A stretch of 64,000 nucleotides of DNA from JAGOPY01 sp964619555 (GCA_964619555.1 CAZUDV010000011.1:62001-126000), one strand, 5' to 3'; positions 19,249 to 28,066 are shown, counted from the stretch's first letter. Program-made: numbers and translations. Notes: a model not told the origin generated them from the letters alone.

Positions 19249-19518
19249 TTACTTTCTGATTCCAAGGTTTTTAACTATGGCGCGATACCTTTCGATGTCA
19301 TTATTCTTGAGATATTCCAGGATACTGCGCCTTTTGCCTACAAGTGCGACCAGCGAACGCCGGGTGGCACGGTCCTTACGATTATCTTTCAGGTGCTCAG
19401 TAAGGTGATTGATGCGCTGGGTAAACATGGCTACCTGGGCTTCCGGTGAACCGGTATCGGCAACTGAATTTCCGTACTGGGCGAAGATCTCTTTTTTCTT
19501 GTCTGAAGTAAGGTACAT
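19249..19518 (-). CDS. rpsO: 30S ribosomal protein S15
   Basis: An 89-residue primary 16S rRNA-binding protein. Four-helix family pattern with GSPEAQVAMFTQRINHLTEHL (about 24-44), DRATRRSLVALVGKRRSIL near 48-66 and YLKNNDIERY at the end. Length is exact for the family. Transcribed from a strong promoter at 19552 and followed by a terminator before pnp. Confidence 0.98.
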   Translation of the reverse strand: MYLTSDKKKEIFAQYGNSVADTGSPEAQVAMFTQRINHLTEHLKDNRKDRATRRSLVALVGKRRSILEYLKNNDIERYRAIVKNLGIRK

Positions 19519-19551
19519 GTCAGAATTATTTATCGGTTAAAATTGAGCGTG

Positions 19552-19582
19552 CAAAGATATCAATTTTTTAATTAATATCAAC
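19552..19582 (-). promoter_or_regulatory. Promoter of rpsO
   Basis: Minus-strand TATCTTTG (19552-19559) preceded after exactly 19 bases by GTTG (19579-19582). This is the textbook -7 TAnnTTTG/-33 TTG pair of Bacteroidota housekeeping promoters, placed about 35 bases before the rpsO ATG. Confidence 0.75.
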
Positions 19583-19668
19583 CGGGTCATACAATTTATT
19601 TTAAAGAGTTCCCGGGCATCGGTCATCTTCGATCTTCCGGGTTCCCCCGGTTAATTCCTAATAGAAGG

Positions 19669-20856
19669 TCAGGCGCCGAAATTCCACTTGAGGCGCCAGA
19701 ACAATAAAGTCCCGTTATCGCCGAATTCGGTCATGTGTTTGCCCCAGAAAACCTGGCCAATTAAAAAGACGGAAAGATTATTCGTAAGGCTGATATCGAG
19801 AGAAGGCCCCGCATATCCCGACAGATCGCAGGGATTGAAGATAACGGCTGCGCTGGCATTCAACAAGGGGGTGATGGGGTAGGATGCCTGGGTGAAAACT
19901 GAGTGCCTGGCTTTTGTAAAGTTTTTTGCGGAGATGTCCATTGTGAAAAACAGGGCATTTCCATATCCGGCATTACCGGTCGTGCCTGCACTGTTGTATA
20001 AATATCCGCCCTGCAGATAAAGACTGTTTTTAAATGTATAATTCAACTCCGCCGAGCCGACAAACGCACCGGTAGTGTCCGTGAATTTTTCCTTGTCCAG
20101 GAAATAAGATGCTTCCCCGTTGAAACCGGCCCCTTTTATATGTCCTGACCAACCGGCGCCTATTACGGCATCCTCCCTCATCAAACCTCCTAATATCTGA
20201 AAATCATACCCCCATCGATTGAACCGGTACATCAGGGCAGTGGTTATTTTATAGGCTGAATCAATCACATGCAAATGCTGATCGACTTTAAATCCTAGCT
20301 GAATGGAAGAAGTATTGCCGGTGTAATACTGAAGTAAGATGGCGTCACATCCGGGTCTTTCCACATAATCGAAATCGAAGTAATTGTAGGAATTGAAAAT
20401 ATCATTAGGCGTCCAGACAAAGTTAATTCCCCAGTTGATCCTTTGTCTGCCGATGGTTGTTTCTAATTTTCCTGTCTTGAGTTTTATATTCAGCCGGTCG
20501 ATATTGGAGTAGAAGACATAGGAAGTGTCGTCTGCCCATAACCAGGTCAGGTCTGCCAGGCCCTCATCCAGGGTCACCATCTCGGAATAATAGGGATAGA
20601 ATGACTGCACCATCTGGCCATAATTAAAAATATTCCTTATCCCGGTGTGAAAAGAGATTGATTTGGATGGATCATACCTGAAATCCAGTCGGTTGTATAA
20701 TGAAGTCATGGTCTGCCATCGGGATGAAGAGGGTGGGACCCAGATATTTTCCAGAGCCTGGAGGTGGCCGTTCAGTGCCCATGTCCGCTCTTTCTCCTGT
20801 GCAATCATAGCGGTTGCCGAAAGAAAAAACAAGATCAGGCCAGATATTGTTTTCAT
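19669..20856 (-). CDS. Outer-membrane beta-barrel protein, last gene of the ABC operon
   Basis: A 395-residue exported protein with a signal peptide ending MIAQ (residue 19). The remainder is a run of amphipathic beta strands ending in the aromatic strand LLFWRLKWNFGA, so an outer-membrane barrel is likely. The phrase TTIGRQRINWGINFVWTPNDIF (about 128-149) resembles the start of DUF1302-type barrels. That family accompanies LolA-like proteins and RND exporters in lipid-handling loci of proteobacteria. Here it is 39 bases after an ABC ATPase gene in a six-gene operon. I infer a role as the outer-membrane end of that export system; it is not a TonB receptor. Confidence 0.7.
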   Translation of the reverse strand: MKTISGLILFFLSATAMIAQEKERTWALNGHLQALENIWVPPSSSRWQTMTSLYNRLDFRYDPSKSISFHTGIRNIFNYGQMVQSFYPYYSEMVTLDEGLADLTWLWADDTSYVFYSNIDRLNIKLKTGKLETTIGRQRINWGINFVWTPNDIFNSYNYFDFDYVERPGCDAILLQYYTGNTSSIQLGFKVDQHLHVIDSAYKITTALMYRFNRWGYDFQILGGLMREDAVIGAGWSGHIKGAGFNGEASYFLDKEKFTDTTGAFVGSAELNYTFKNSLYLQGGYLYNSAGTTGNAGYGNALFFTMDISAKNFTKARHSVFTQASYPITPLLNASAAVIFNPCDLSGYAGPSLDISLTNNLSVFLIGQVFWGKHMTEFGDNGTLLFWRLKWNFGA

Positions 20857-20895
20857 AAGGTTCCCAACTGATTCCTGAACATTGAAATCTGAAAT

Positions 20896-21579
20896 TTAAC
20901 GATTTATGTCGTTTGCTACCAAGCCGTCCTCGATCGTAACGATCCTTCTTGCCCTGTCCATAACCCGTTGGTCATGAGTGGAAAAGATGAATGTCGTTTT
21001 ATATTGTTCATTCATTTTCAGCATGATATCGAGCAATTCCGATGTGGACCTGCTATCCAGGTTGGCGGTAGGTTCATCGGCAAGGATAAACCTTGGCTTT
21101 GAGGCCAGTGCCCGGGCAACGGAAACGCGTTGCTGCTGTCCGCCGGAAAGGTCGCCGGGCCGGTTTTCCACCTTGTCAGATAATCCCACAGCGTCCAGCA
21201 ATTCCATGGCCCTGGCTTTTCTTTTGGCCCTGGGAATCCCCTGCAGTTGCATGATGAATTCGACATTTTCACGGGCAGTCAGAACCGGGATAAGGTTGTA
21301 TGACTGGAATACGAAGCCGATATGATGCAGCCGGAAATCGATCAGTTTCCTGGCAGGCAAGGTGGTTATGTTTGTGCCATTGATATGGACTTCCCCTGAT
21401 GTAGGCATATCCAGGCCCCCGATCATATTCAGAAGCGTGGTCTTACCCGATCCGGAAGGTCCGACTATGGCTGTGAATTCAGCCTCGCTAAAAGTGATGG
21501 ACACCCCGTTCAGTGCATTCACCGGCACTTTTGTCTCTGTATAGACCTTGTGAAGGTCAGATGTCGAAATTATTCCCAT
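20896..21579 (-). CDS. ABC transporter ATP-binding protein (LolD/MacB type)
   Basis: A 227-residue ATPase that energises the two FtsX-type permeases encoded just upstream. Walker A GPSGSGKTT at 40-48, Q-loop in GFVFQSYNLIPVLT near 88, signature LSGGQQQRV near 143, Walker B FILADEPTANLD near 160-171 and H-loop STHDQRV near 199. The sequence around the Q-loop is that of the LolD/MacB/FtsE group, which drives mechanotransmission rather than substrate translocation through the membrane. It lies 22 bases downstream of the permease gene. Confidence 0.93.
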   Translation of the reverse strand: MGIISTSDLHKVYTETKVPVNALNGVSITFSEAEFTAIVGPSGSGKTTLLNMIGGLDMPTSGEVHINGTNITTLPARKLIDFRLHHIGFVFQSYNLIPVLTARENVEFIMQLQGIPRAKRKARAMELLDAVGLSDKVENRPGDLSGGQQQRVSVARALASKPRFILADEPTANLDSRSTSELLDIMLKMNEQYKTTFIFSTHDQRVMDRARRIVTIEDGLVANDINR

Positions 21580-21601
21580 ATCATCTACGAATGTTATATA
21601 T

Positions 21602-22825
21602 CTATGCTTCCTGTCTCACTGCCTCGGCCGGGTTAAGCTTCAGGGCTTTCCTGGCAGGCCAGATGGAGGCCAGAATTGCCGTTATTATGACCATTACGGT
21701 CAGTGTTATATACAATCCCGAATAGAGGGTCGGATAAATCAGGGCACTGTAACCCAGGGATTCGAAACCGTCGGCCCAGGCGGCAAAATTGATCCCGTGC
21801 CGCGACGTAGCCTGGATCGTGGTGGCACTGACGGCAACGCCTGCAGCGGTACCGACAATGGCCAGGAAAATCGTTTCCAGCATGATCATGATGAATATCT
21901 TGCGGCGGTTCATTCCGACCGACATCAGCATGCCCAGTTCCCTGGTCCGTTCCAGTATGCTCATGAGCATCGTGTTCACTATCCCGAAAGCCATAGCCGC
22001 CAGGATGATGGCCAGGAGGAAAAACGACATTTGGTCCATCATGGACGACAGCATTTTCAGGGTTGGCTCCAGGATGTTCCAGGGGAGGACACTCATTCCG
22101 GGTAATGTTTTTCCCAGGAATTCCGCCGTTTCCTTTGTCATTTCGGTGTCGGCCATCAGGATGGCTATTTCCGTGGATTTCGATGCATCGAAGCCGGTCA
22201 GTTCAGCGAGGTCCGATTTCAGGACGAATACATTCGGCTCATCAAACATGCTGTTGGAAGTTTTGTAGAGGCCGTTAACCCTGAAGAGGCCATAAACCAG
22301 TTCGCCATCTGTATTTTGTATGGTGAGCACGATCTTGGATCCGGTTTTCGCTTTTAGTTTACCCGCCAGTTTACTGCTGATCAGAATTTGGGGTGTCCTG
22401 GATTGTTTTTCGAAGTAATCCCCTTCGACCAGAAGCTCAGAGATCCGGGTTACCCTCTTTTCCTGAGCGGGTTCGATGCCATTGACCATGATCCCGGTAC
22501 CGGTATTGGCCGTGCTGGCCATTGCTGTCGTTTTTATCCGGCTGGCCGTCCCTGCCACACCCGGGATATTTGCGATCAGCCGGCAGATCGAATCCGAATC
22601 CCCGATTGTGAATTTAAGCGAATTATCCTGTAGAAATTCAGGATTATGTATTTGAATATGGGATATTTCATTGTGGATGGATTCGGATATCTTCCCCTCG
22701 ACCATGCCGTTGGACAGGGCTATCATGAAAAGCGTCCCGAACAGACCGAGCGCCACTGCCAGGATCACTACCAGGCTCCTGAGCTTGTTCCGCCAAATGT
22801 TCCGCCATGCAATCGATACCAACAT
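21602..22825 (-). CDS. ABC transporter permease, FtsX/LolE type (second)
   Basis: A 407-residue permease with the MacB/LolE topology: one N-terminal helix (about 17-40), a large periplasmic domain (about 45-270) and three C-terminal helices (about 275-400). LRSLVVILAVALGLFGTLF opens the MacB-like core and MSILERTRELGMLMSVGMNRRKIF is the conserved FtsX coupling-helix region. The paralogous permease ends two bases upstream of its start, so the pair probably forms a heterodimer like LolC/LolE. It belongs to the TetR-led operon. Confidence 0.9.
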   Translation of the reverse strand: MLVSIAWRNIWRNKLRSLVVILAVALGLFGTLFMIALSNGMVEGKISESIHNEISHIQIHNPEFLQDNSLKFTIGDSDSICRLIANIPGVAGTASRIKTTAMASTANTGTGIMVNGIEPAQEKRVTRISELLVEGDYFEKQSRTPQILISSKLAGKLKAKTGSKIVLTIQNTDGELVYGLFRVNGLYKTSNSMFDEPNVFVLKSDLAELTGFDASKSTEIAILMADTEMTKETAEFLGKTLPGMSVLPWNILEPTLKMLSSMMDQMSFFLLAIILAAMAFGIVNTMLMSILERTRELGMLMSVGMNRRKIFIMIMLETIFLAIVGTAAGVAVSATTIQATSRHGINFAAWADGFESLGYSALIYPTLYSGLYITLTVMVIITAILASIWPARKALKLNPAEAVRQEA

Positions 22826-22827
22826 AT

Positions 22828-24051
22828 TTATTTCCCTTTAATAGCATTAACAACCTTAAGCCTTGAAATCACGCTGACCGGGTAAATTACAGCCAGTAGT
22901 GTAATGATGATCACCACGATGCTTTGATAGATGAAAAATCCAGGCTCCAGGGCGAAAGGCATGATCGGTTCCATATTGTACTCGAGCACGGCCTCTGCCA
23001 TTTCACCGGTCAGTTTGATCGGGTGATAGTAAAAATAAGTAATGAATGGCAAGCTCAGGATTATTCCGGATATCACTCCTGTGACACCGATGATGATCGA
23101 TTCGATCAGAATGATCAGCGATAGTTTATGCCTTTTCATTCCCACAGCCACCATGATCCCGAACTCTTTTCGGCGTTCCATCGTCATCATTAAGATCGTT
23201 CCAAGGATACCGAAACCTACCACCAGGTACAATATGCCAAGCATGAACAGGCCGCTGATATTATCTCCTTCAATATACTGGACCAGTTCATAGAGCATCT
23301 CTTTCCAGCTCATCACTTCCAGGTCATCCGGATCGATTGCCTGCAATGTATTCTGGGTCTGATGCATCAGGCCCCGTTTTTCGAGCATGATGGATATGGA
23401 GGTAAGACGTCCGTGAGCAGTATAAAAATCCTGTGCCTGCGACAGTTCCATATAAACCAGTTGATTATTCATGTCAGGTTGGATGAACCTGAGAATTCCG
23501 CGGACCGGGATCTCGGCTGCGGCCGTGACCCCATGGTAACCCTGGCCCAGCAGCACCAGCGAATCACCCACCTTGACTTTTAAGTAATTGGCCAGGCCTT
23601 CCGCGATCAGCAAACCATTTTCACCTCCGGATAAAAATTCACCGGCGACGAGTTTTTTCGACAGCCCTGAGATTTTATCTTCAATTTCAGGAACGGTGCC
23701 GATCACGGCGACCCCCTTGGTTTGTTTTCCGGAACTGATGAGAGCGAAGGATTCGAGCCGTGGGATGATTTCGGTCACATTGGGGGTGGATTTCAGCTGC
23801 TCCGGCAAACCTGGCGGATATTCCATCGTATTGTCAATGCTTTTGTCATCCCAGTAGCCTTTCTGGTGGACCTGCAAATAGCCGGTGGAGCTTTTAACGG
23901 CACTTTCAATCATATAACCGTACGTGCCGAGTTGCATGGAACGCATGAGCAATGCCAGAAAGACCGCGAACAGCACAGAGGCCACGGTAATGAAAGTCCG
24001 TCTTCTGTTCCTCCAGATGTTTCTCCAGGCTATTTTGAAGTAATCATTCAT
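22828..24051 (-). CDS. ABC transporter permease, FtsX/LolC type (first)
   Basis: A 407-residue permease of the same architecture and, by coincidence or duplication, the same length as the next gene. It opens with AWRNIWRNRRRTFITVASVLFAVFLALL, carries a periplasmic domain at about 45-280, and has the coupling motif MMTMERRKEFGIMVAVGMKRHKLS near 290. It is one base downstream of the LolA-like gene and two bases upstream of the second permease. Both permeases begin with the phrase AWRNIWRN, which suggests an internal duplication in the operon. Confidence 0.9.
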   Translation of the reverse strand: MNDYFKIAWRNIWRNRRRTFITVASVLFAVFLALLMRSMQLGTYGYMIESAVKSSTGYLQVHQKGYWDDKSIDNTMEYPPGLPEQLKSTPNVTEIIPRLESFALISSGKQTKGVAVIGTVPEIEDKISGLSKKLVAGEFLSGGENGLLIAEGLANYLKVKVGDSLVLLGQGYHGVTAAAEIPVRGILRFIQPDMNNQLVYMELSQAQDFYTAHGRLTSISIMLEKRGLMHQTQNTLQAIDPDDLEVMSWKEMLYELVQYIEGDNISGLFMLGILYLVVGFGILGTILMMTMERRKEFGIMVAVGMKRHKLSLIILIESIIIGVTGVISGIILSLPFITYFYYHPIKLTGEMAEAVLEYNMEPIMPFALEPGFFIYQSIVVIIITLLAVIYPVSVISRLKVVNAIKGK

Positions 24052-24052
24052 G

Positions 24053-24814
24053 CTATTTGATATTCTTCATATTCTGTTGGGAGAAGAAATCTTCATCGAC
24101 CGGCTTATTGAACACCACATCGATCATTTCCAGGATGGTCTGGTTGCCGGGTTTGTCAGCCGGAATCATGACCATTTTGCTGGGCAATGACCGGTCGCCC
24201 ATCTGTACTATATTCGATGAAGTCATGGAATTGACCAGGGCGCCATCCTCATCAAAGTACTCGCCTTTCAGTTCGTAGAAATCTTTTTTGGATATCCAGA
24301 GGTTGATCTTGCCCCATACCACGGCAGCATCTGGTTTTGGTATGAGTTCGATCTTAAAGCAGTCATATCCGTCTATAGCTTCTTCCCCTATGATTTCATG
24401 GGTGAAGTCTTCCACAATCGAATTCATCCTGACCAGGTCGTCATTGGTGAAGTCTGATCCCATCCATGACTGGCTCATCATAGACGGGGGGATTTTGATC
24501 ATCCTGTCGATGGATGGCATATAGTTCCACATTTCATTGTGCCTTTTCAGGAAAACCTGTCCCTTGTCCTTGGCTGGCGCTGTGATGCAGATCAGGTAAA
24601 ACTCCGTGGTTTTCGACCATGATTTCATGGTGACCTCTCTTGACCAGCCTGGTCTGACAATGGTCATCTTCATGGTTCCCTGGCTGGATTCGCCGTTGGC
24701 CTTGCGATTGGCCAAGTCCACTATTTCCCTTGCGGTGAGTGCCTGGGCCATCGACAACTCTGAGGAGAGGAGTGCAATGGATACAAGCAGGATGATTTTA
24801 AGTTTCTGGAGCAT
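24053..24814 (-). CDS. Outer membrane lipoprotein-sorting protein, LolA-like
   Basis: A 253-residue periplasmic protein with a signal peptide ending SMAQ (residue 24). It has the LolA_like fold signatures: QGTMKMTIVRPGWSREVTM near 44-62, FLKRHNEMWNYMPSIDRMIKIPP near 88-110, and SQSWMGSDFTNDDL near 113-126. In this family a half-barrel with a hydrophobic cavity carries a lipid or acyl group across the periplasm. It is not LolA itself but the group that travels with RND or ABC exporters. Here it lies between the TetR gene and two permeases, so it would accept the substrate from them. Confidence 0.88.
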   Translation of the reverse strand: MLQKLKIILLVSIALLSSELSMAQALTAREIVDLANRKANGESSQGTMKMTIVRPGWSREVTMKSWSKTTEFYLICITAPAKDKGQVFLKRHNEMWNYMPSIDRMIKIPPSMMSQSWMGSDFTNDDLVRMNSIVEDFTHEIIGEEAIDGYDCFKIELIPKPDAAVVWGKINLWISKKDFYELKGEYFDEDGALVNSMTSSNIVQMGDRSLPSKMVMIPADKPGNQTILEMIDVVFNKPVDEDFFSQQNMKNIK

Positions 24815-24827
24815 TTTCTTTGTCGAT

Positions 24828-25400
24828 TTATTTGAACCGGTCTGTGATCATTTTTTTTATGGATTCCAGTGGAAACGACTCCGGATCCATAATATAATTG
24901 ATGCAAATGCCATCGAAGACCACATCGAAGTATACAGCTTCCGATACCGGGTCCGGGACGCCTTTCTTCCGGAAATAATCTTCGAAAAGAAGCCTTTGCC
25001 TCAGTAAATGGATGGAGGACTTCTCACGGGCCATCCGGTAAACGGAAGGCTGCATCAAAATTGCAAAATAAAGTTTCCAGTATGGCAAATATTTGCTTAG
25101 AAGCTCGAAATTTTCATTGATATGGAACAAAAATTCATCAGATGTGAGAATTCCGTCACGATTGGCATCGAAACTTTCCATCAGCCTTGACCTTCCTTTT
25201 TCGATTATTGCCAGGACAAGTTCTTCCTTGCTTTCAAAATAGTTGTACATCAATCCCTTTGAGATGCCGGCCTTTTCAGCGATCAGACCGATCGAGGTAG
25301 GGTGGAAACCGTGGCTGGCGAATAGCTCCAGGGCTACTTCCAGGATCTGTTCCCGGCGCAGTTCCCGGATCGCTTCAAACTGTTGTTCCGTGCGTGGCAT
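24828..25400 (-). CDS. TetR family transcriptional regulator
   Basis: A 190-residue repressor that opens the operon. The helix-turn-helix is at about 27-46: ASHGFHPTSIGLIAEKAGIS followed by KGLMYNYFESKEEL. The C-terminal part is the ligand-binding dimer domain. I start it at ATG 25400; the longer frame to 25454 would run through the promoter and operator just upstream. An EF-hand-like stretch, DANRDGILTSDEFLF near 75-89, occurs in the ligand domain and may be chance. It probably represses its own operon (operator at 25411). The ligand is unknown; a fatty or lipid-like compound would fit the context. Confidence 0.9.
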   Translation of the reverse strand: MPRTEQQFEAIRELRREQILEVALELFASHGFHPTSIGLIAEKAGISKGLMYNYFESKEELVLAIIEKGRSRLMESFDANRDGILTSDEFLFHINENFELLSKYLPYWKLYFAILMQPSVYRMAREKSSIHLLRQRLLFEDYFRKKGVPDPVSEAVYFDVVFDGICINYIMDPESFPLESIKKMITDRFK

Positions 25401-25410
25401 TTGGTAATGA

Positions 25411-25454
25411 TTGAACGGTCGGTCAAAGATAAAATGAAATTTTCCGGAAGTCAA
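25411..25454 (-). promoter_or_regulatory. Promoter with overlapping TetR-type operator
   Basis: On the minus strand, -7 TATCTTTG (25424-25431) follows -33 TTGA (25451-25454) by 19 bases. Overlapping the downstream edge of the -7 box is TTGAACGGTCGGTCAA (25411-25426), symmetric at 12 of 16 positions and in the style of many TetR operators. It sits 10 bases before the TetR gene start. Repressor bound there would cover the -7 box and the likely transcription start, so autorepression of the whole operon is the obvious reading. Confidence 0.65.
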
Positions 25455-25547
25455 GTATTTTTCATGTGAATTTACAAATGGGCCTATTCATGCAATGAAT
25501 TGCCGGTCAGGGATTGCCTGTATCCCGTTGTTCTTCTTCAGGACAAA

Positions 25548-26051
25548 CTAATCTTCCCTCCGCATAAGTTTTCCCATGGCATGCCGGAGGGAATCGGGGG
25601 TCTGGGTGCCGATGAGGAAATTTTTGTTTTTCCTGAGCTCGAGATATAACCCCATATTTCCCCTGACATTGAAAGCTTTGCCTTTCCTTCCGTAACGAAT
25701 TCCCCAGCCGCCGTAATCCATGATGGGATTATACTTCTTTACTTCGTAACGGACGATGTCGGCGGGTAAAAAGGTCTTATATTGTCTTTGAAAAGGCATG
25801 AACCGGCACTTGACCCCGGTTTCGTCGATGATGGTTTCAAGCTTTAACAGTCGGAAAAGGAGCAGGATGACCACTGGAATAATTCCGATCAGGATTACGC
25901 CCACATTGGTGGCTGGTTCATTTCCGAAGGGTTTGCCCATTATGATCTGCTGGACAAATTGCCAGACCCAGATTCCGCAACTAAAGGCGATGATCATCCA
26001 GATCCACCATTGATTGAAGTGCTGTGTCTCCTTAAAGTAAATTTTAGTCAT
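25548..26051 (-). CDS. Small membrane protein with PH-like domain
   Basis: A 167-residue protein with two membrane helices (about 15-36 and 48-68) and a soluble C-terminal part (about 72-165) resembling bacterial PH-like domains (DUF6141-type, low certainty). The soluble part has the stretch YNPIMDYGGWGIRYGRKGKAFNV. It starts one base after the stop of the mechanosensitive channel gene, so they are co-transcribed. Cytoplasmic-facing domain likely. Function unknown. Confidence 0.65.
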   Translation of the reverse strand: MTKIYFKETQHFNQWWIWMIIAFSCGIWVWQFVQQIIMGKPFGNEPATNVGVILIGIIPVVILLLFRLLKLETIIDETGVKCRFMPFQRQYKTFLPADIVRYEVKKYNPIMDYGGWGIRYGRKGKAFNVRGNMGLYLELRKNKNFLIGTQTPDSLRHAMGKLMRRED

Positions 26052-26052
26052 G

Positions 26053-27354
26053 CTATGTTTGTTTGGTTAGTTCCTGGAAATCTGAGCCGGATGGATTCTG
26101 GAACAGCTTAAGGTCGAAAAAACCTATACCGGCCAGGACATGGTCAAAGATATCAGACACAATTCCTTCATATGCCTCCCAGCTTTGTTCTTTGCTGAAT
26201 GCATATATCTCCAGGGGGAGACCGGTTTCAGTTGGTTGTAATTGGCGTACCATCAACGACATATCCTGGTGCAGGTTGGGGTTGTTTTTCAGATAGCCCG
26301 TCAGGTAAGCCCTGAAAACGCCGATATTGGTCTGCCTTTTGCCATTGATCAGGACTTCGGGGTTCACACTCCTCGATTCGTTGTATGCCCGGATATCTTC
26401 TTCGGTTTGGCGCACATAATCGGCCACATGTTCATATTGTGAGAAACGGTCCAGCATTTCTTTGGTGCAGAACCGGATACTGTTCAGATCGATCAGGATG
26501 TGCCGGCGGATCCTCCTGGCCCCAGACTCCTGCATTCCTCTCCAGTTCTTATAGGAATCGCTGACCAGGTAATAGGTTGGGATGGTGGTGATGGTCTTGT
26601 CCCAGTTCTGGACTTTTACGGTGGTGATGGTAATATCGACCACCTCCCCGTCGGCGTTGTACTTGGGCATCTCGATCCAGTCGCCGATACGGAGCATGTC
26701 ATTGGTGGCCAGCTGGATACCACCCGCAAATCCCAGAATGGGATCTTTGAATACCAGGAGCAGTACGGCTGAAAATGCCCCCAGCCCGGCAATCCAGCCG
26801 AAACCCTTTCCTCTCAGGAAAAGGACTGTGATCAGGACTATAATGTAAAGGATGATCAGAACAATCCTGGCAACCTGGATAAATCCTTTGATTGGCCTGG
26901 TTTTCGAGATCTCGTAGCTGCTGTATATATCATGGGCGGCATTGAGCACCGAGTTGAGGACGATGACCAGCACCGTGACCAAGTAAATCCGGATCAGCAG
27001 CTGGACAATACCCAGGGTAACCGGGTAATCCGGTATCACGTAGGGGGCGGAAGAGTATATGATCAGTGCCGGAACGATGTAGGCCAGCCTTTTGAATACC
27101 TTTCGCTGCACGAATGCGTCGTCCCAGTTACTTGACGATTTGGAAGCGATCCGGTGTATCCAGCGGACGGCAATGAATTTCACAATATAGAACACGATCA
27201 GCGCAAATGCCAGCACCAGCAGGAAACCGGAATAATCGGCAATGATCTTGGAGGTGTGATCGGTTAGGCCGATCTGTGTGAGCCAGTCTTTGAGATAAAT
27301 GGTGACCGATTCGAATATGTCTTTGTTCAGATCGATCTTTTCTTTGATAGGCAT
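26053..27354 (-). CDS. Mechanosensitive ion channel, MscS/YbdG type
   Basis: A 433-residue membrane protein with about five predicted helices in the first 190 residues and the MscS core after it. The pore-lining helix and the following VLLLVFKDPILGFAGGIQLATNDMLRIGDWIEM (about 193-225) carry the DPILGFAGG and RIGDWIEM signatures of the YbdG/MscM branch. The beta domain follows with VDITITTVKVQNWDKTITTIPTYYLVSDSYKNW. It relieves turgor on osmotic down-shock. It is the middle gene of a three-gene operon. Confidence 0.93.
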   Translation of the reverse strand: MPIKEKIDLNKDIFESVTIYLKDWLTQIGLTDHTSKIIADYSGFLLVLAFALIVFYIVKFIAVRWIHRIASKSSSNWDDAFVQRKVFKRLAYIVPALIIYSSAPYVIPDYPVTLGIVQLLIRIYLVTVLVIVLNSVLNAAHDIYSSYEISKTRPIKGFIQVARIVLIILYIIVLITVLFLRGKGFGWIAGLGAFSAVLLLVFKDPILGFAGGIQLATNDMLRIGDWIEMPKYNADGEVVDITITTVKVQNWDKTITTIPTYYLVSDSYKNWRGMQESGARRIRRHILIDLNSIRFCTKEMLDRFSQYEHVADYVRQTEEDIRAYNESRSVNPEVLINGKRQTNIGVFRAYLTGYLKNNPNLHQDMSLMVRQLQPTETGLPLEIYAFSKEQSWEAYEGIVSDIFDHVLAGIGFFDLKLFQNPSGSDFQELTKQT

Positions 27355-27358
27355 CAGA

Positions 27359-28066
27359 CTATTGTTTGAGAATTTTTTCTATGGCCTGGATATATCTGGA
27401 ACGGATATGTTCCAGTTTTTCGGGGGTGTAATTATCAGCATAGATACGGATCAGATCGACCAGGCCGGATTTACGGTAAATGGTCCCAAGCGCTGCGTCG
27501 AAATTGGGATCATCCATATTTTGTTTCAGTTCAATGGTGATTTTCTCAAACTGATTGAACCTCAACTGGCTGGGAATTGAAAAATAAAACATTTTGGGTA
27601 TTTCCGCATCCAGGAAAATAGAGTCCGAAATGACTTCCACCAGGAAGTATTTCTTAACTTTGATAATGCCGGAATAGGGTTCAATCTTACGGTTGCTCAT
27701 GAATTCGATGCCTTCATCTTCATAAGCTTTCAAAATTCCCGGTACATCTTCATAAAGACCAACATCTTTTAGCCTGAGACATGGGTTGAGCATATTGTAG
27801 AGCGTCACCATTCCAGGTGTGCCGTCAAAATCCAGTTGTTTTTCCGATTTTATCTTCTGGGTTACACGGATGATTTTCTCCTCCGTATATTTCGAACGGG
27901 TTATGGCATACAGGGCATGGGGAGTGTCTTTGTCAGGCACGGTGGTTCCATGGTATCCCGGGAAAGGATCAAACGCTTCAAGTACCAATTGCTTGTAACC
28001 AACAGGACCTAACATCTCTTTTTTTTCGATCGACCCTAAAGTCTCCAGCAAAATTCTCTGACTCAT
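27359..28066 (-). CDS. Hypothetical protein, first gene of the channel operon
   Basis: A 235-residue cytoplasmic protein with no signal peptide or membrane segment. I do not recognise a family. It is mixed alpha/beta, with a basic N-terminal half (YAITRSKYTEEKIIRVTQKIKSEK) and a C-terminal helix rich in charged residues (YTPEKLEHIRSRYIQAIEKILKQ). It precedes the mechanosensitive channel gene by four bases, which argues for a linked role in envelope or osmotic stress. Confidence 0.6.
   Translation of the reverse strand: MSQRILLETLGSIEKKEMLGPVGYKQLVLEAFDPFPGYHGTTVPDKDTPHALYAITRSKYTEEKIIRVTQKIKSEKQLDFDGTPGMVTLYNMLNPCLRLKDVGLYEDVPGILKAYEDEGIEFMSNRKIEPYSGIIKVKKYFLVEVISDSIFLDAEIPKMFYFSIPSQLRFNQFEKITIELKQNMDDPNFDAALGTIYRKSGLVDLIRIYADNYTPEKLEHIRSRYIQAIEKILKQ

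Noticed and set aside
25173..25220. EF-hand in the TetR ligand domain
   Set aside because: The DANRDGILTSDEF stretch fits the loop pattern but is a single copy in a helical repressor; calcium binding is not supported.
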